Shown one piece after another: positions 20,560-30,106 of a DNA stretch of 37,890 nucleotides (position 1 is its first letter; each line of letters opens with the position of its first letter). A model generated the notes under the pieces. The model ran no database searches and was not told the origin of the DNA. It worked only from the letters and a program-made list of their open reading frames with translations. This DNA comes from Chthoniobacter flavus. GTDB lineage: Bacteria > Verrucomicrobiota > Verrucomicrobiia > Chthoniobacterales > Terrimicrobiaceae. The position numbers and the translations under genes are program-made. Location: NCBI GenBank assembly GCA_945903555.1, contig CAMDOJ010000002.1:1-37890 (forward strand), written 5' to 3'.

Positions 20560-21048
20560 ATGTCATTTTCTACACCGAAACTTCCAGCTGTAGGCATCGT
20601 TGCCAATCTTTCTGATGAAGATCGTGATACGCTTAGTTCCTACGGAACGTTTCACCTAGCTCAAGTCGGAGCTGTCCTCATTGAGCAAGGCCAATCCCAA
20701 GGCAAACTTTTCTTCACTTTGTCAGGGTTGTTTCATGCGCGACGCGCCGATGATGGAAATGATATCCTTCTTGGCAAAATCGAATCAGGCGAATGGGTGG
20801 GAGAAATAGATCTCTTTGATCCCTTGAGCGCCGTTTGCACTGTGGCGGCCGTCGAGCCATCGCAATACTGGGCGATCACCCGCGAGGACTTGGAAGATTT
20901 TCTGAATAATTACAACTCGGCAGGAATCATGCTCATGATCGGTCTGGCCACCACCCTCAGTCAGCGAATCCGTGGAATCACAGCCAAACTCGCCGAGCAA
21001 GCGGACATCAATAAGTTTCGCGATATGACAGTGGAATTCGCGGAGTAG
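20560..21048 (+). CDS. Cyclic nucleotide-binding (CRP-like cNMP) domain protein without a DNA-binding domain
   Basis: LAQVGAVLIEQGQSQGKLFFTLSGLFHARRADDGNDILLGKIESGEWVGEIDLFD matches the cNMP-binding beta-roll; no HTH seen. Confidence 0.85.
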   Translation: MSFSTPKLPAVGIVANLSDEDRDTLSSYGTFHLAQVGAVLIEQGQSQGKLFFTLSGLFHARRADDGNDILLGKIESGEWVGEIDLFDPLSAVCTVAAVEPSQYWAITREDLEDFLNNYNSAGIMLMIGLATTLSQRIRGITAKLAEQADINKFRDMTVEFAE

Positions 21049-21058
21049 AACTCCGCGA
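21038..21058. terminator. Perfect hairpin overlapping the stop codon of the cNMP-domain gene, between convergent genes
   Basis: TCGCGGAGT-AGA-ACTCCGCGA, 9-bp perfect stem; no strong T-tract on either side. Confidence 0.4.
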
Positions 21059-21083
21059 GCGAGATCCATATTTCAACTTTGAA

Positions 21084-22568
21084 TTATTGATCTTCGCGCC
21101 GATCGTCGGCGCGTTCTTCGAAACGGGTGTATTCTTCAAGGAAGGTGAGATTAATATCACCCGTTGGACCGTTACGCTGTTTAGCAATGATGAGTGTAGC
21201 CTTACCTGCCGCATCTTTTTTGGATTCTTCGTCCTCGGCGTAATATTTTTCACGGACAAGCAAGCCGACTACGTCCGCATCTTGCTCGATTGTCCCAGAC
21301 TCACGGAGATCGCTGAGTCGCGGACGGCCCTTTCCATCACCAGTGCGCTGTTCGGGATTTCGGTTTAGCTGAGCGAGTACGATGACCGGAATTTTCAACT
21401 CCTTGGCGAGGGCTTTGATGCCGTAGGAAATTTCTTGGATTTCGATCTGCCTGTTGTCTTGTCCCCTTTTCGAGTTCGAGCGGAGAAGTTGAAGATAATC
21501 AATCACGATGAGTTCAATCTTCTCACGGTTACGAAGACGTCGTGCCTTCGCCCTCAATTCCAAAATACTGAGACCAGGAGTGTCATCGACAAAGATTTTT
21601 GCCTTAGAGAGAACTCCGGCGGTGACGCTGATACTTGTCATCTCATGCTTGCCGAAAAATCCCTCACGAATTTTCTGTCCGTTCACACGGGCACGCGAGC
21701 AAAGTAAGCGCTGCACGAGTTGTTGGGAACTCATTTCCAAGCTGAATACAGCCACTGGCTTGTTCGCGTCTATCGCGACATGCTCTGCGATGTTCATCGC
21801 GAATGCTGTCTTGCCCATGGAGGGCCGGGCCGCAATAACAAACATTTCTCCTTCGTGAAGACCATTGGTCATCCGATCCAGTGAGGCAAACCCAGTAGGA
21901 AGACCAGTAATACTGCCGCGCGTGGTGACAAGCTTCTCAATACCATCAATCGCTTGATCGACCATTTCCTTGAGCGTCGGCATAGTTGAACGGAAACGCT
22001 CTTCGCCGATCGACAGGACCCGAGCTTCGACTTCATCGAGTAGGATTTTCACATCGCCCTGCTCTTCATATGATCTCGCCACATATTCGGTACAAGTGCT
22101 GATGACTTGCCGAAGAAGGAACTTTTCGCGAATGATCTCGCGGTAGTAGTCCGCATTGGCCGCCGTGGGAACAAAGGTAAAAAGCTCTGTGACAATCCCA
22201 GCACCACCAACCTCATCCAGCATCCGACGATCTTCCAGAATTTGTGTGAGCGCTATCAGGTCAATCGGGCGACCGGTATTCCGCATCTCCACCAGAACTT
22301 CAAATATCTTTTGATGGGATGGAAGGTGGAAGTGCTTAGCCTCCATCTGCGAAATACAATCATCGAGAACCGTCGAAGAGTGCAAAATGGATCCGAGCAG
22401 CCCCTTTTCTGCATCGATGCTTTGAGGAAGCGCACGGTGGACATCTGGGAGATAAGCACTGGCACGCTGGTTGTAATCGACGGGCTTTTTCTTTCGCCCC
22501 CTTCCATCACCAGTCACATTCGCGGATGAATTGTTGCCTGCGGACGGCTCAGAGGCTGGTGAAGGCAT
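21084..22568 (-). CDS. dnaB: Replicative DNA helicase
   Basis: LPQSIDAEKGLLGSIL, ARPSMGKTAFAMNIA Walker A, FSLEMSSQQLVQRLL, IVIDYLQLL, LSDLRESGTIEQDADVV. Confidence 0.98.
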   Translation of the reverse strand: MPSPASEPSAGNNSSANVTGDGRGRKKKPVDYNQRASAYLPDVHRALPQSIDAEKGLLGSILHSSTVLDDCISQMEAKHFHLPSHQKIFEVLVEMRNTGRPIDLIALTQILEDRRMLDEVGGAGIVTELFTFVPTAANADYYREIIREKFLLRQVISTCTEYVARSYEEQGDVKILLDEVEARVLSIGEERFRSTMPTLKEMVDQAIDGIEKLVTTRGSITGLPTGFASLDRMTNGLHEGEMFVIAARPSMGKTAFAMNIAEHVAIDANKPVAVFSLEMSSQQLVQRLLCSRARVNGQKIREGFFGKHEMTSISVTAGVLSKAKIFVDDTPGLSILELRAKARRLRNREKIELIVIDYLQLLRSNSKRGQDNRQIEIQEISYGIKALAKELKIPVIVLAQLNRNPEQRTGDGKGRPRLSDLRESGTIEQDADVVGLLVREKYYAEDEESKKDAAGKATLIIAKQRNGPTGDINLTFLEEYTRFEERADDRREDQ

Positions 22569-22639
22569 GGAAATAATGAAAGAAAAAGATAAAGATTAAA
22601 ACCGAGACTGGGGAGAACTCAAAAAAGGTAACGCGAATT

Positions 22640-22688
22640 TTTAAAAAGAAAAACGGGAAAGTCATCTCAAGTTGAGAAAACTTTCCCG
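22640..22688 (-). terminator. Intrinsic terminator downstream of rplI
   Basis: CGGGAAAGT (22654-22662) pairs with ACTTTCCCG (22680-22688); minus-strand stem is followed by a TTTTTCTTTTT run. Confidence 0.8.
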
Positions 22689-22704
22689 CAATATCGAGTG
22701 AAAA

Positions 22705-23244
22705 TTATTCTCTGTTGGTGACTTTGCGGCGGGTCTTACGTTCGCCAGAATCATCGCCGAGGTCAGCGGCTTCAGCTCTAGCTGGGACATTCACGTTCAC
22801 TTGCACTTTGAGTGTTGCCGTTACATCGCCATGCACTTTGACGCTCACCGTGTGGGCACCACCTTCTTTGATGGCTTTTTCAAGAACAACGGCGTGCTTG
22901 GGAAGATCATCCAACTTGAGATCTTGAACAAGGCGATCATGAATGTCTTTGGCTGTAACTGATCCGAAAGCTTTGCCTGAAACGCCAGCCTCGAGTATGA
23001 AAACGGGCGAGAGTTTGTTGATCTTGGATGCAATCTCTTCAGCGGCAGTGACCTCACGGGCCTCACGCTCGGCACGTTTGGCCTTGAGGTGATTGATTTG
23101 GCGGGTTGAGCCAGAGGTGATTTCAAGTGCCTTGCCTTGTGGCAGCAAGAAATTGCGAGCAAAGCCACGGCGGACTTTAACGATATCTGCTTCGGCGCCA
23201 AGGTTCGGAATGTTCGCGGTAAGAATAACTTCAGTGTAGGCCAT
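22705..23244 (-). CDS. rplI: 50S ribosomal protein L9
   Basis: EVILTANIPNLGAEADIVKVRRGFARNFLLPQGKALEIT; GKAFGSVTAKDI. Confidence 0.97.
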   Translation of the reverse strand: MAYTEVILTANIPNLGAEADIVKVRRGFARNFLLPQGKALEITSGSTRQINHLKAKRAEREAREVTAAEEIASKINKLSPVFILEAGVSGKAFGSVTAKDIHDRLVQDLKLDDLPKHAVVLEKAIKEGGAHTVSVKVHGDVTATLKVQVNVNVPARAEAADLGDDSGERKTRRKVTNRE

Positions 23245-23330
23245 AAAATGATTTAAATAAACGGGAGCGAAATCATATCGGGCATGAGGGTAATGTCAAT
23301 ACAAGCATTTCGGGATTTTTTGAGTTCCCA

Positions 23331-25472
23331 TCAGAGTGCACGTAACCGCTGAACCAGTGCCGAATATCGCTGAACGGATTTTCTATTACGGACGGCTGTT
23401 TCCAGAGCTTTTTTTTGTCCAATGAGAACGACCATGTTCTTCCCACGAGTGACGCCAGTATAAATGAGATTGCGCTGCAACAAGAGGAACTGCTGCATGG
23501 CGAGAGGCATGACCACTACGGGAAACTCGGATCCCTGACTCTTGTGGATTGTGATCGCGTAGGCGAGCGAGACCTCATCGAGTTCATGGAAATCATAAAT
23601 AACGCTTCGACCATCAAAGATGATTCGGATTTCGCGCTCAGCGGCGTCGATGCTTTCAACAAATCCGATATCACCATTGAAGACGTCCTTATCGTAGTTA
23701 TTTCGGGTCTGGATAACTTTGTCACGCGGACGGAAGTGCCAGCCAAATTTCTCAACCTCCGCATCACCACAGCGCGGGGGATTCAAGCGTTCCTGGAGAT
23801 GCTTGTTCATTTGGATTGCGCCAAGAGAACCTCGGTTCATCGGACAAAGAACTTGAATATCACGAATGGGATCGACTCCCAGTTTACGTGGGATACGTGT
23901 AGCAACGACATCGAGCAGACTGGAGGTGATTTGCTCTGCCTCTTCACGCTCAATGAAGAAAAAGTCGGAGTCCACGATCGTCTCTGGCATTTCCCCGCTA
24001 TTGATCCGATGGGCATTCACAATGATCCGACTGGAAGAGGATTGACGAAAGATTTCAGTGAGTCGAACGACCGGTATCACGCCGCTTTCCATCAAATCTC
24101 CAAGCACCCTTCCCGCACCAACACTCGGAAGTTGATCCACATCTCCGACAAGGATCAAGTGCGCGCGCTCAGGCAATGCTTGCAGAAGTTTGCTCATGAG
24201 ATGGGCATCGACCATGGAGGATTCATCTGCAACGAGCAGATCGCAGTCGAGAGGTTGCGAGGCATTGCAGGTGAAATGACCGCTCTGATACTCGAGAAGG
24301 CGGTGAATCGTCTTAGCTTCGACGCCCGTGCTCTCGCTTAAACGCTTCGCAGCTCGCCCAGTCGGAGCACAAAGCAGGCACTTCACTTTTTTGGCCAAAA
24401 GCACCGAAAGAATCGAATGCATGAGAGTCGTTTTCCCCACACCAGGACCGCCCGTGATAATCAGTACACGGGCTGCGAGCGAGCGCAGGAGGGCCTCAGT
24501 CTGGGTCGGCGCAAGCTGGCGACCCACTTTATCCTTGAGCCACGCGAGTGCTTTTTCGACATCAATAGATGGATAGTTCGATGGTTTACGCGACAAAGAT
24601 GTCATCACCGATGCAATGATCTGTTCCGCATGGCGCATGGTTGGAAGGTAAATGAGATCTTGTTCGGTCATACGATCCTCGACGACGCCCCCCTCTTCCA
24701 GCATGACCTTCAATGCGCGCTCGAGAATCCCCTCGTCCATGTCGAGAAGTTGACGGGCATTGGGCAAAAGCAACTCGCGAGGTAAAGCGCAGTGCCCCTG
24801 ATTCTGGGCCTCGAGTAGCGTGTGGAGGATTCCGGCGCTAGCACGCATGATGGAATCCGCTGGGATGCCGATCTTCGCAGCGATGGTATCTGCGGTTTTA
24901 AATCCGATGCCCGAGATATCGCGGGCGAGTAGATAGGGATTGGCCCGCACTTTATCCACCGACTCATCGCCATAGGTCTTGTAAATCCGGACCGCTCGAC
25001 TCGTGCTGACGCCATTAGAGTGAAGAAAGACCATGATCTCACGAACAATCTTTTGCTCTGCCCAAGCAGATTTGATGAGCTTGCGGCGTTCACGGCCAAT
25101 GCCTCGCACTTCCTCCAAGCGGGCGGAATATTGATCAATGATCTTAAATACTTCTCCACCGAACTTGCCCACAAGCTTCTTCGCGTAAACCGGCCCGATG
25201 CCCTTGATAAGGCCACTCCCCAGGTATTTCTCAATCCCCTCGTCAGACGATGGCTCACTGCACTGGATGAACTCGGCTTTGAGTTGCATACCATGATCCC
25301 TATCCTGCACCCAGGCCCCATCAGCCGTGATCCACTCACCGGCATTGACCGATGGGAGACTGCCAACCACGGTCACCAGATCACGATGTTCCTTGGCCTT
25401 CACCCGAAGCACGCAATAGCCAGTCTCCTCATTGTGATAGGTGACTCGCTCAATGAGGCCGGATACAGTCAT
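23331..25472 (-). CDS. recD2: RecD2-type ATP-dependent DNA helicase
   Basis: N-terminal OB/HhH region GSGLIKGIGPVYAKKLVGKFG; IITGGPGVGKTTLM Walker A; APTGRAAKRLSESTG; VGDVDQLPSVGAG; LAYAITIHKSQGSEFPVV; YTGVTRGK. Confidence 0.96.
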   Translation of the reverse strand: MTVSGLIERVTYHNEETGYCVLRVKAKEHRDLVTVVGSLPSVNAGEWITADGAWVQDRDHGMQLKAEFIQCSEPSSDEGIEKYLGSGLIKGIGPVYAKKLVGKFGGEVFKIIDQYSARLEEVRGIGRERRKLIKSAWAEQKIVREIMVFLHSNGVSTSRAVRIYKTYGDESVDKVRANPYLLARDISGIGFKTADTIAAKIGIPADSIMRASAGILHTLLEAQNQGHCALPRELLLPNARQLLDMDEGILERALKVMLEEGGVVEDRMTEQDLIYLPTMRHAEQIIASVMTSLSRKPSNYPSIDVEKALAWLKDKVGRQLAPTQTEALLRSLAARVLIITGGPGVGKTTLMHSILSVLLAKKVKCLLCAPTGRAAKRLSESTGVEAKTIHRLLEYQSGHFTCNASQPLDCDLLVADESSMVDAHLMSKLLQALPERAHLILVGDVDQLPSVGAGRVLGDLMESGVIPVVRLTEIFRQSSSSRIIVNAHRINSGEMPETIVDSDFFFIEREEAEQITSSLLDVVATRIPRKLGVDPIRDIQVLCPMNRGSLGAIQMNKHLQERLNPPRCGDAEVEKFGWHFRPRDKVIQTRNNYDKDVFNGDIGFVESIDAAEREIRIIFDGRSVIYDFHELDEVSLAYAITIHKSQGSEFPVVVMPLAMQQFLLLQRNLIYTGVTRGKNMVVLIGQKKALETAVRNRKSVQRYSALVQRLRAL

Positions 25473-25541
25473 GAAAAGTGAGGAAAAGTAAAACGCACTC
25501 GTGTATCGCTGGGACTCGCTCGCAATCGTCGAAGTCCCTAA

Positions 25542-26360
25542 CTACTCTGATTGAGGCGAATCTATGATTGCGACCTCGCCCGGAGATTTCCCGAAGACAA
25601 ACAATCGGCTAGGTATCACCTGCTCCAACCACCCAAGATAAGGAGGCAGGACGCGGTGGCCATTTTTCCACTCGGACTCGACCATAATAAAATCGGGTAC
25701 GGCATCTTGAATAATGTCACAGAGAATAAAACCAGTATTAGACTGCACTCTGCGCAAGTCGATATCGGGCGTGATTTCACTGAGCACATCACGCATTTCC
25801 TCAAGCGGGCATTCTTGGTCGGCCGCATTCGAAAAAGCGCGACGCGCTCGAGCGAAAGGACTGTCCGCCGCAAGTATGGAAATCGAAGAAGGCTTCAGTG
25901 ACCGAAGAGCCGGAATGGCCGAGCGCCACCGAGGGGAGTGCGCCTCGACAAGCAGGCAAGCCGTCACATTCTCGATCGGTTCATTCTGTGGATTCGGAAT
26001 GAGAAGCAGATCACAAGGGGTACGGGTGAACAACTCACGCACAATACCGCCCGTAAAATTTCGCGACTCACTCGAGCCGGGCATGGCACCTACAATCAGC
26101 AAATCAAAAAACTCGCTAACCGTGGCATCCATCAAAGCGGTGGCGGGCTTCTCCCCGTCACACCAGTAAATATCGATCTCCTCGCGCCCTAAGCCAACAA
26201 AGGCATCTCGAATCCACGTGACCTTATCATCCGACCGCGCGCCGGCGTGCAGGACGCTCAACCTAGCACCAAAGAGCCGCGCTACACGATCCGCCTCCGC
26301 AATGAAAACTTCAAAGCGAGGAGAAAAAGTAGATGCAACAGCGAAATGCAATTCCGACAT
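25542..26360 (-). CDS. Tandem universal-stress-protein (UspA)-like protein
   Basis: FFDLLIVGAMPGSSESRNFTGGIVRELFTRTPCDLLLIPNP typical of USP; second degenerate half follows. Start MSELHF at 26360 chosen. Confidence 0.75.
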   Translation of the reverse strand: MSELHFAVASTFSPRFEVFIAEADRVARLFGARLSVLHAGARSDDKVTWIRDAFVGLGREEIDIYWCDGEKPATALMDATVSEFFDLLIVGAMPGSSESRNFTGGIVRELFTRTPCDLLLIPNPQNEPIENVTACLLVEAHSPRWRSAIPALRSLKPSSISILAADSPFARARRAFSNAADQECPLEEMRDVLSEITPDIDLRRVQSNTGFILCDIIQDAVPDFIMVESEWKNGHRVLPPYLGWLEQVIPSRLFVFGKSPGEVAIIDSPQSE

Positions 26361-26405
26361 GCCTTCAATTTCCACCTAAGTCACCGTGAGCGCGAGAGGA
26401 ATCCA

Positions 26406-26813
26406 TTATTTTTTAGAGAGTTTGATGATGTGATCAAATTCGGCCTTGGTGATTGGCATCACACTCAGTCGGGATTGACGTAGAAGCGCAATATTGGCAA
26501 GCCCTGGGTCGGCTTTAATTTCGTCAAGTGAAACCGCTCGGGCCAATGGCGCGATGGGCTTAAAGTCCACACACGACCAATCACCCTCAGAAGCAGTCGT
26601 ATCTTGGTAAGCCGGGCGAGTCACTTCAGCTATTCCGACGACGGCTTTCCCAGTGACGCTGTGGTAGTAGAGGGCGCGGTCGCCGATCGCCATGGCGCGG
26701 AGATTATTTCGTGCTTGAAAATTTCTTACCCCAGTCCAAGCCGTCACCCCATCGAGGACAAACTGATCCCACGCGTAGGCGGCAGGTTCTTGCTTTACGA
26801 GCCAATAGTTCAT
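26406..26813 (-). CDS. EVE domain protein
   Basis: MNYWLVKQEPAAYAWDQFVLDGVTAWTGVRNFQARNNLRAMAIGDRALYYHS matches the EVE/PUA-like family start. Confidence 0.95.
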   Translation of the reverse strand: MNYWLVKQEPAAYAWDQFVLDGVTAWTGVRNFQARNNLRAMAIGDRALYYHSVTGKAVVGIAEVTRPAYQDTTASEGDWSCVDFKPIAPLARAVSLDEIKADPGLANIALLRQSRLSVMPITKAEFDHIIKLSKK

Positions 26814-26864
26814 TCCTGCTTTGCTAAATGGAAAAACGCAGAATATCAAAGGGCTTTGCTAAAA

Positions 26865-27500
26865 ATGTCTAAAAAAGGAATATTTATTACGTTTGAGGGA
26901 TCGGAGGGATGTGGGAAGTCAACCCAGATCGGACTCCTCGCCGCCCACCTTCGCGCTGCCGGCCACGACCCATTGCTCCTGCGGGAACCTGGCGGCACAC
27001 CATCAGGGGAGATGATCCGCCATCTCCTTCAGCATGCCCCCGAGGGCGAGAACCTCACACCAGAAGCGGAGCTTCTCCTCTTCGCCGCAAGCCGCGCGCA
27101 ACTCGTGCGCGAAGTGATCGTCCCTGCGTTGACTGCGGGTCGGATCGTTATTTGCGACCGCTTTCTCGACTCGACAACCGTCTATCAAGGAGTTGGTAGA
27201 AAAATATCGCCCCGCCATACGGAGATGATCAATGCCTTTGCCGTCGATGCGTGCTTGCCAGATGTGACATTCCTTCTCGATCTCGATCGCGCCACTTCCC
27301 TCGAACGAATGAAGGCTGGACAACGAACACTCGACCGCATCGAGCGCGAAAGCGAAGAATTCTTCGAAGCTGTCCGCAATGGGTATCTGAATTTGGTGGC
27401 ACTCAACCCGAACCGCATCCTTCTTCTCGATTCCTCCAAACCAAAAGAGTTCACACTTGAGGAAATTAAAAGCGCCGTTGAATCACTTTTGATCAAATAA
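26865..27500 (+). CDS. tmk: Thymidylate kinase
   Basis: GIFITFEGSEGCGKSTQIGLLAAHL, LLREPGGTPSGE, DRFLDSTTVYQGVGR; ATG at 26865. Confidence 0.97.
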   Translation: MSKKGIFITFEGSEGCGKSTQIGLLAAHLRAAGHDPLLLREPGGTPSGEMIRHLLQHAPEGENLTPEAELLLFAASRAQLVREVIVPALTAGRIVICDRFLDSTTVYQGVGRKISPRHTEMINAFAVDACLPDVTFLLDLDRATSLERMKAGQRTLDRIERESEEFFEAVRNGYLNLVALNPNRILLLDSSKPKEFTLEEIKSAVESLLIK

Positions 27501-27547
27501 AATTATCAGTTGATGAAATTTGCATAAAATTCAGCTTGATTTGATGC

Positions 27548-27559
27548 AGTATTGATACT
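27548..27559. promoter_or_regulatory. Possible antitoxin operator AGTAT-TG-ATACT upstream of the vapB-like gene
   Basis: 5-bp arms with a 2-bp spacer, ending 15 bp before the ATG at 27575. Confidence 0.3.
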
Positions 27560-27574
27560 ACGTTCTTGTTCATT

Positions 27575-27805
27575 ATGAGAATCAGCGTTGAAGTTTCAGA
27601 AGATATTTTAAAAGAAGTCATGGCGATGACCGGCGAAAAAAGCAAGGGTGCTTCTTTGGCTCGAGCCGTTATGGAATTTGTGAAAAGACGGAAGGCCCGC
27701 GAATTCGGAAAGTTGATGAGAGAAGGCGCATTCGACTATGACGTCGACTCGTCGAACAACGAAAAAAATCAAGACTCTCCCATCCCTCCTTTGGGATCCT
27801 ATTAA
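27575..27805 (+). CDS. vapB: VapB-type ribbon-helix-helix antitoxin
   Basis: MRISVEVSEDILKEVMAMTGEKSKGASLARAVMEFVKRRKAREFGKLMREGAFDYDVD; directly upstream of a PIN toxin. Confidence 0.85.
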   Translation: MRISVEVSEDILKEVMAMTGEKSKGASLARAVMEFVKRRKAREFGKLMREGAFDYDVDSSNNEKNQDSPIPPLGSY

Positions 27806-27808
27806 AAA

Positions 27809-28231
27809 ATGGTACTCGTTGACTCATCCGTGTGGATTGAATCGTTGCGACGAACGGGGCGATTGGAAATCAAGGTCGCCCTTGAAGCGCTTCTTGAGGC
27901 TTACGAGGCTCAGTTCTGCCCTCCTATTCGCTTGGAAGTCCTTGGAGGAGCTAGAAAAGAAGACCGTCGCCGCTTGGGCCATTATTTTTCTGTGATCCCA
28001 TATCGGAATTGCAATCAAGATGACTGGGAGCGCGCTATCGCCTTGGCTTGGAAATTACGTGACTCCGGCTTGAGTATGCCGTGGTTGGATGTCCTCATAG
28101 CCTCGATTGCCATTCACAATGGAATAAGACTATTTACCATCGATGCCCACTTTGAGAAAATAGCTGCTATCTCGGGGCTTATGCTCTACCGCCCAGGCTA
28201 TGGGGGAATGTTTCAGCCCGAGGATGTCTAA
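27809..28231 (+). CDS. vapC: VapC-type PIN-domain ribonuclease toxin
   Basis: MVLVDSSVWIESLRR start; PWLDVLIASIAIHNGIRLFTIDAHFEKIA PIN core acidic residues. Confidence 0.92.
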   Translation: MVLVDSSVWIESLRRTGRLEIKVALEALLEAYEAQFCPPIRLEVLGGARKEDRRRLGHYFSVIPYRNCNQDDWERAIALAWKLRDSGLSMPWLDVLIASIAIHNGIRLFTIDAHFEKIAAISGLMLYRPGYGGMFQPEDV

Positions 28232-28354
28232 TATTTCTCTTAACATCGAGCGAGTTTTTGAGTTAAAACAAGCGAGATTGAATCAGATAACGAACGAATT
28301 GCCCTTCAATGCAAGTTCCGTTCGCAACTAAAACGCAGGATTTTTTTTAACGAT

Positions 28355-29833
28355 ATGCAAAACATAACACCTCAAGGAGACATCGGTCTCATTGGATTGG
28401 CCGTGATGGGTCAGAACCTTGTCCTCAATATGAACGACCATGGATATACGGTCGTTGTTTATAATCGCACCACATCCAAAGTGGACGAGTTTCTGGTCAA
28501 TGAAGCCAAAGGAACCAAGGTTCAAGGTGCCCATTCGATCGAGGAACTGGTGGCGAAACTCAAGCGCCCACGTCGAGTGATGATGCTGGTGAAGGCCGGT
28601 AAGCCGGTGGATGATTTTATCGCTCAGTTGGTGCCCCACTTGGAGCCCGGCGACATCATTATCGACGGAGGCAACTCCCTTTTCGATGATACCAATCGCC
28701 GTCAAAAAGAACTCGAAAGCAAAGGCCTGCTCTTCATCGGCACGGGTGTTTCCGGTGGCGAAGAAGGTGCCCGTCGCGGCCCGAGCATTATGCCAGGGGG
28801 ATCACCCGCTGCATGGCCCCACGTTAAAGAGATTTTTCAATCCATTTCAGCCAAAGTCGACGATGGCGCACCTTGTTGCGACTGGGTCGGCGAAGAGGGT
28901 GCGGGGCATTTCGTGAAGATGGTGCACAATGGCATCGAGTATGGTGACATGCAGCTCATCTGCGAGGCCTACAACATTCTCAAAAATGGGCTCGGCCTCA
29001 CCGAAGATGAAATGCACGACGTCTTCGCTGAGTGGAATAAAGGCGAACTCGACAGCTACCTCATCGAGATCACCCGCGATATCCTCGCAAAGAAGGACGC
29101 CGACGGTTCACCCCTCGTGAACAACATCCTCGACACCGCAGGCCAAAAAGGCACCGGAAAATGGACAGTCATTAACTCTTTGGACTTGGGCGTTCCCATC
29201 ACGCTCATGGCCGAAGCCGTTTACGCCCGCTGCGTATCAGCGCTGAAATCCGAGCGCGTCAAAGCTTCGAAGAAGCTCAAAGGCCCCAAACCTGCCATTG
29301 CAGGAGCGAAGGATCCCGTCAAACGCAAGGCTCTCATTAATGACATCCGTGATGCGCTCTATGCGTCCAAAATTATCAGCTACACACAAGGCTACATGCT
29401 CATGCGGTCGGCAGCAGAGGAATACGGTTGGAAGCTCAACTGGGGTGGCATCGCCCTCATGTGGCGCGGCGGTTGCATCATCCGCTCACGCTTCCTCGGA
29501 AAAATTAAAGAGGCCTTCGATAAGAATCCGAAACTTGGCAACATTTTGCTTGACGAATATTTCCGTAGCGAGATCAAGCGAAGCCAGAAAGGCTGGCGCA
29601 ATGTCGTGGCACAGGCCGCCAAGCGCGGCATTCCAGTACCCGCATTCAGCACGGCGCTCTCGTTCTATGACAGCTACCGTTCCGCAGTGCTTCCAGCCAA
29701 CTTGCTCCAAGCCCAGAGGGATTTCTTCGGCGCGCACACTTACGAACGCACGGACAAACCACGAGGCGAATTCTTCCATACGAATTGGACCGGCCAAGGC
29801 GGAACGACTGCCTCGACCACTTATACAGTGTAA
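28355..29833 (+). CDS. gnd: 6-phosphogluconate dehydrogenase, decarboxylating
   Basis: [77 protein letters not shown]. Confidence 0.98.
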   Translation: MQNITPQGDIGLIGLAVMGQNLVLNMNDHGYTVVVYNRTTSKVDEFLVNEAKGTKVQGAHSIEELVAKLKRPRRVMMLVKAGKPVDDFIAQLVPHLEPGDIIIDGGNSLFDDTNRRQKELESKGLLFIGTGVSGGEEGARRGPSIMPGGSPAAWPHVKEIFQSISAKVDDGAPCCDWVGEEGAGHFVKMVHNGIEYGDMQLICEAYNILKNGLGLTEDEMHDVFAEWNKGELDSYLIEITRDILAKKDADGSPLVNNILDTAGQKGTGKWTVINSLDLGVPITLMAEAVYARCVSALKSERVKASKKLKGPKPAIAGAKDPVKRKALINDIRDALYASKIISYTQGYMLMRSAAEEYGWKLNWGGIALMWRGGCIIRSRFLGKIKEAFDKNPKLGNILLDEYFRSEIKRSQKGWRNVVAQAAKRGIPVPAFSTALSFYDSYRSAVLPANLLQAQRDFFGAHTYERTDKPRGEFFHTNWTGQGGTTASTTYTV

Positions 29834-29890
29834 TCCTTGAGCACCTCAGAAACCTAATGCCATATCGCTAGGTGGCCGTTAGAATCAATT

Positions 29891-29923
29891 AAATGCCCTC
29901 GATATCCATCGAGGGCATTTTGC
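29891..29923 (+). terminator. Intrinsic terminator after gnd
   Basis: AAATGCCCTCGAT-ATCC-ATCGAGGGCATTT perfect stem, then TTG. Confidence 0.85.
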
Positions 29924-30106
29924 TTGATTGCCATAAGCGAGTCTCTCCTTCTTCCCAGAAAACGCGCTTATTTCCTGCACGGATGGAAACCACCTGCCGC
30001 TTTTTTAGAATAAATGGATTGCAGGGCTCGGGTAATTTCCTGCACTTTAATCCCCTCGCCTAACTCGGCATGTTGCCGTCGGCTTGGACCAAACTTCTCT
30101 AAGGGC

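Noticed and set aside
23415-24341. 308-aa plus-strand ORF antisense to recD2
   Set aside because: Contained in recD2, whose helicase motifs are unambiguous; no recognisable motif in the antisense translation.
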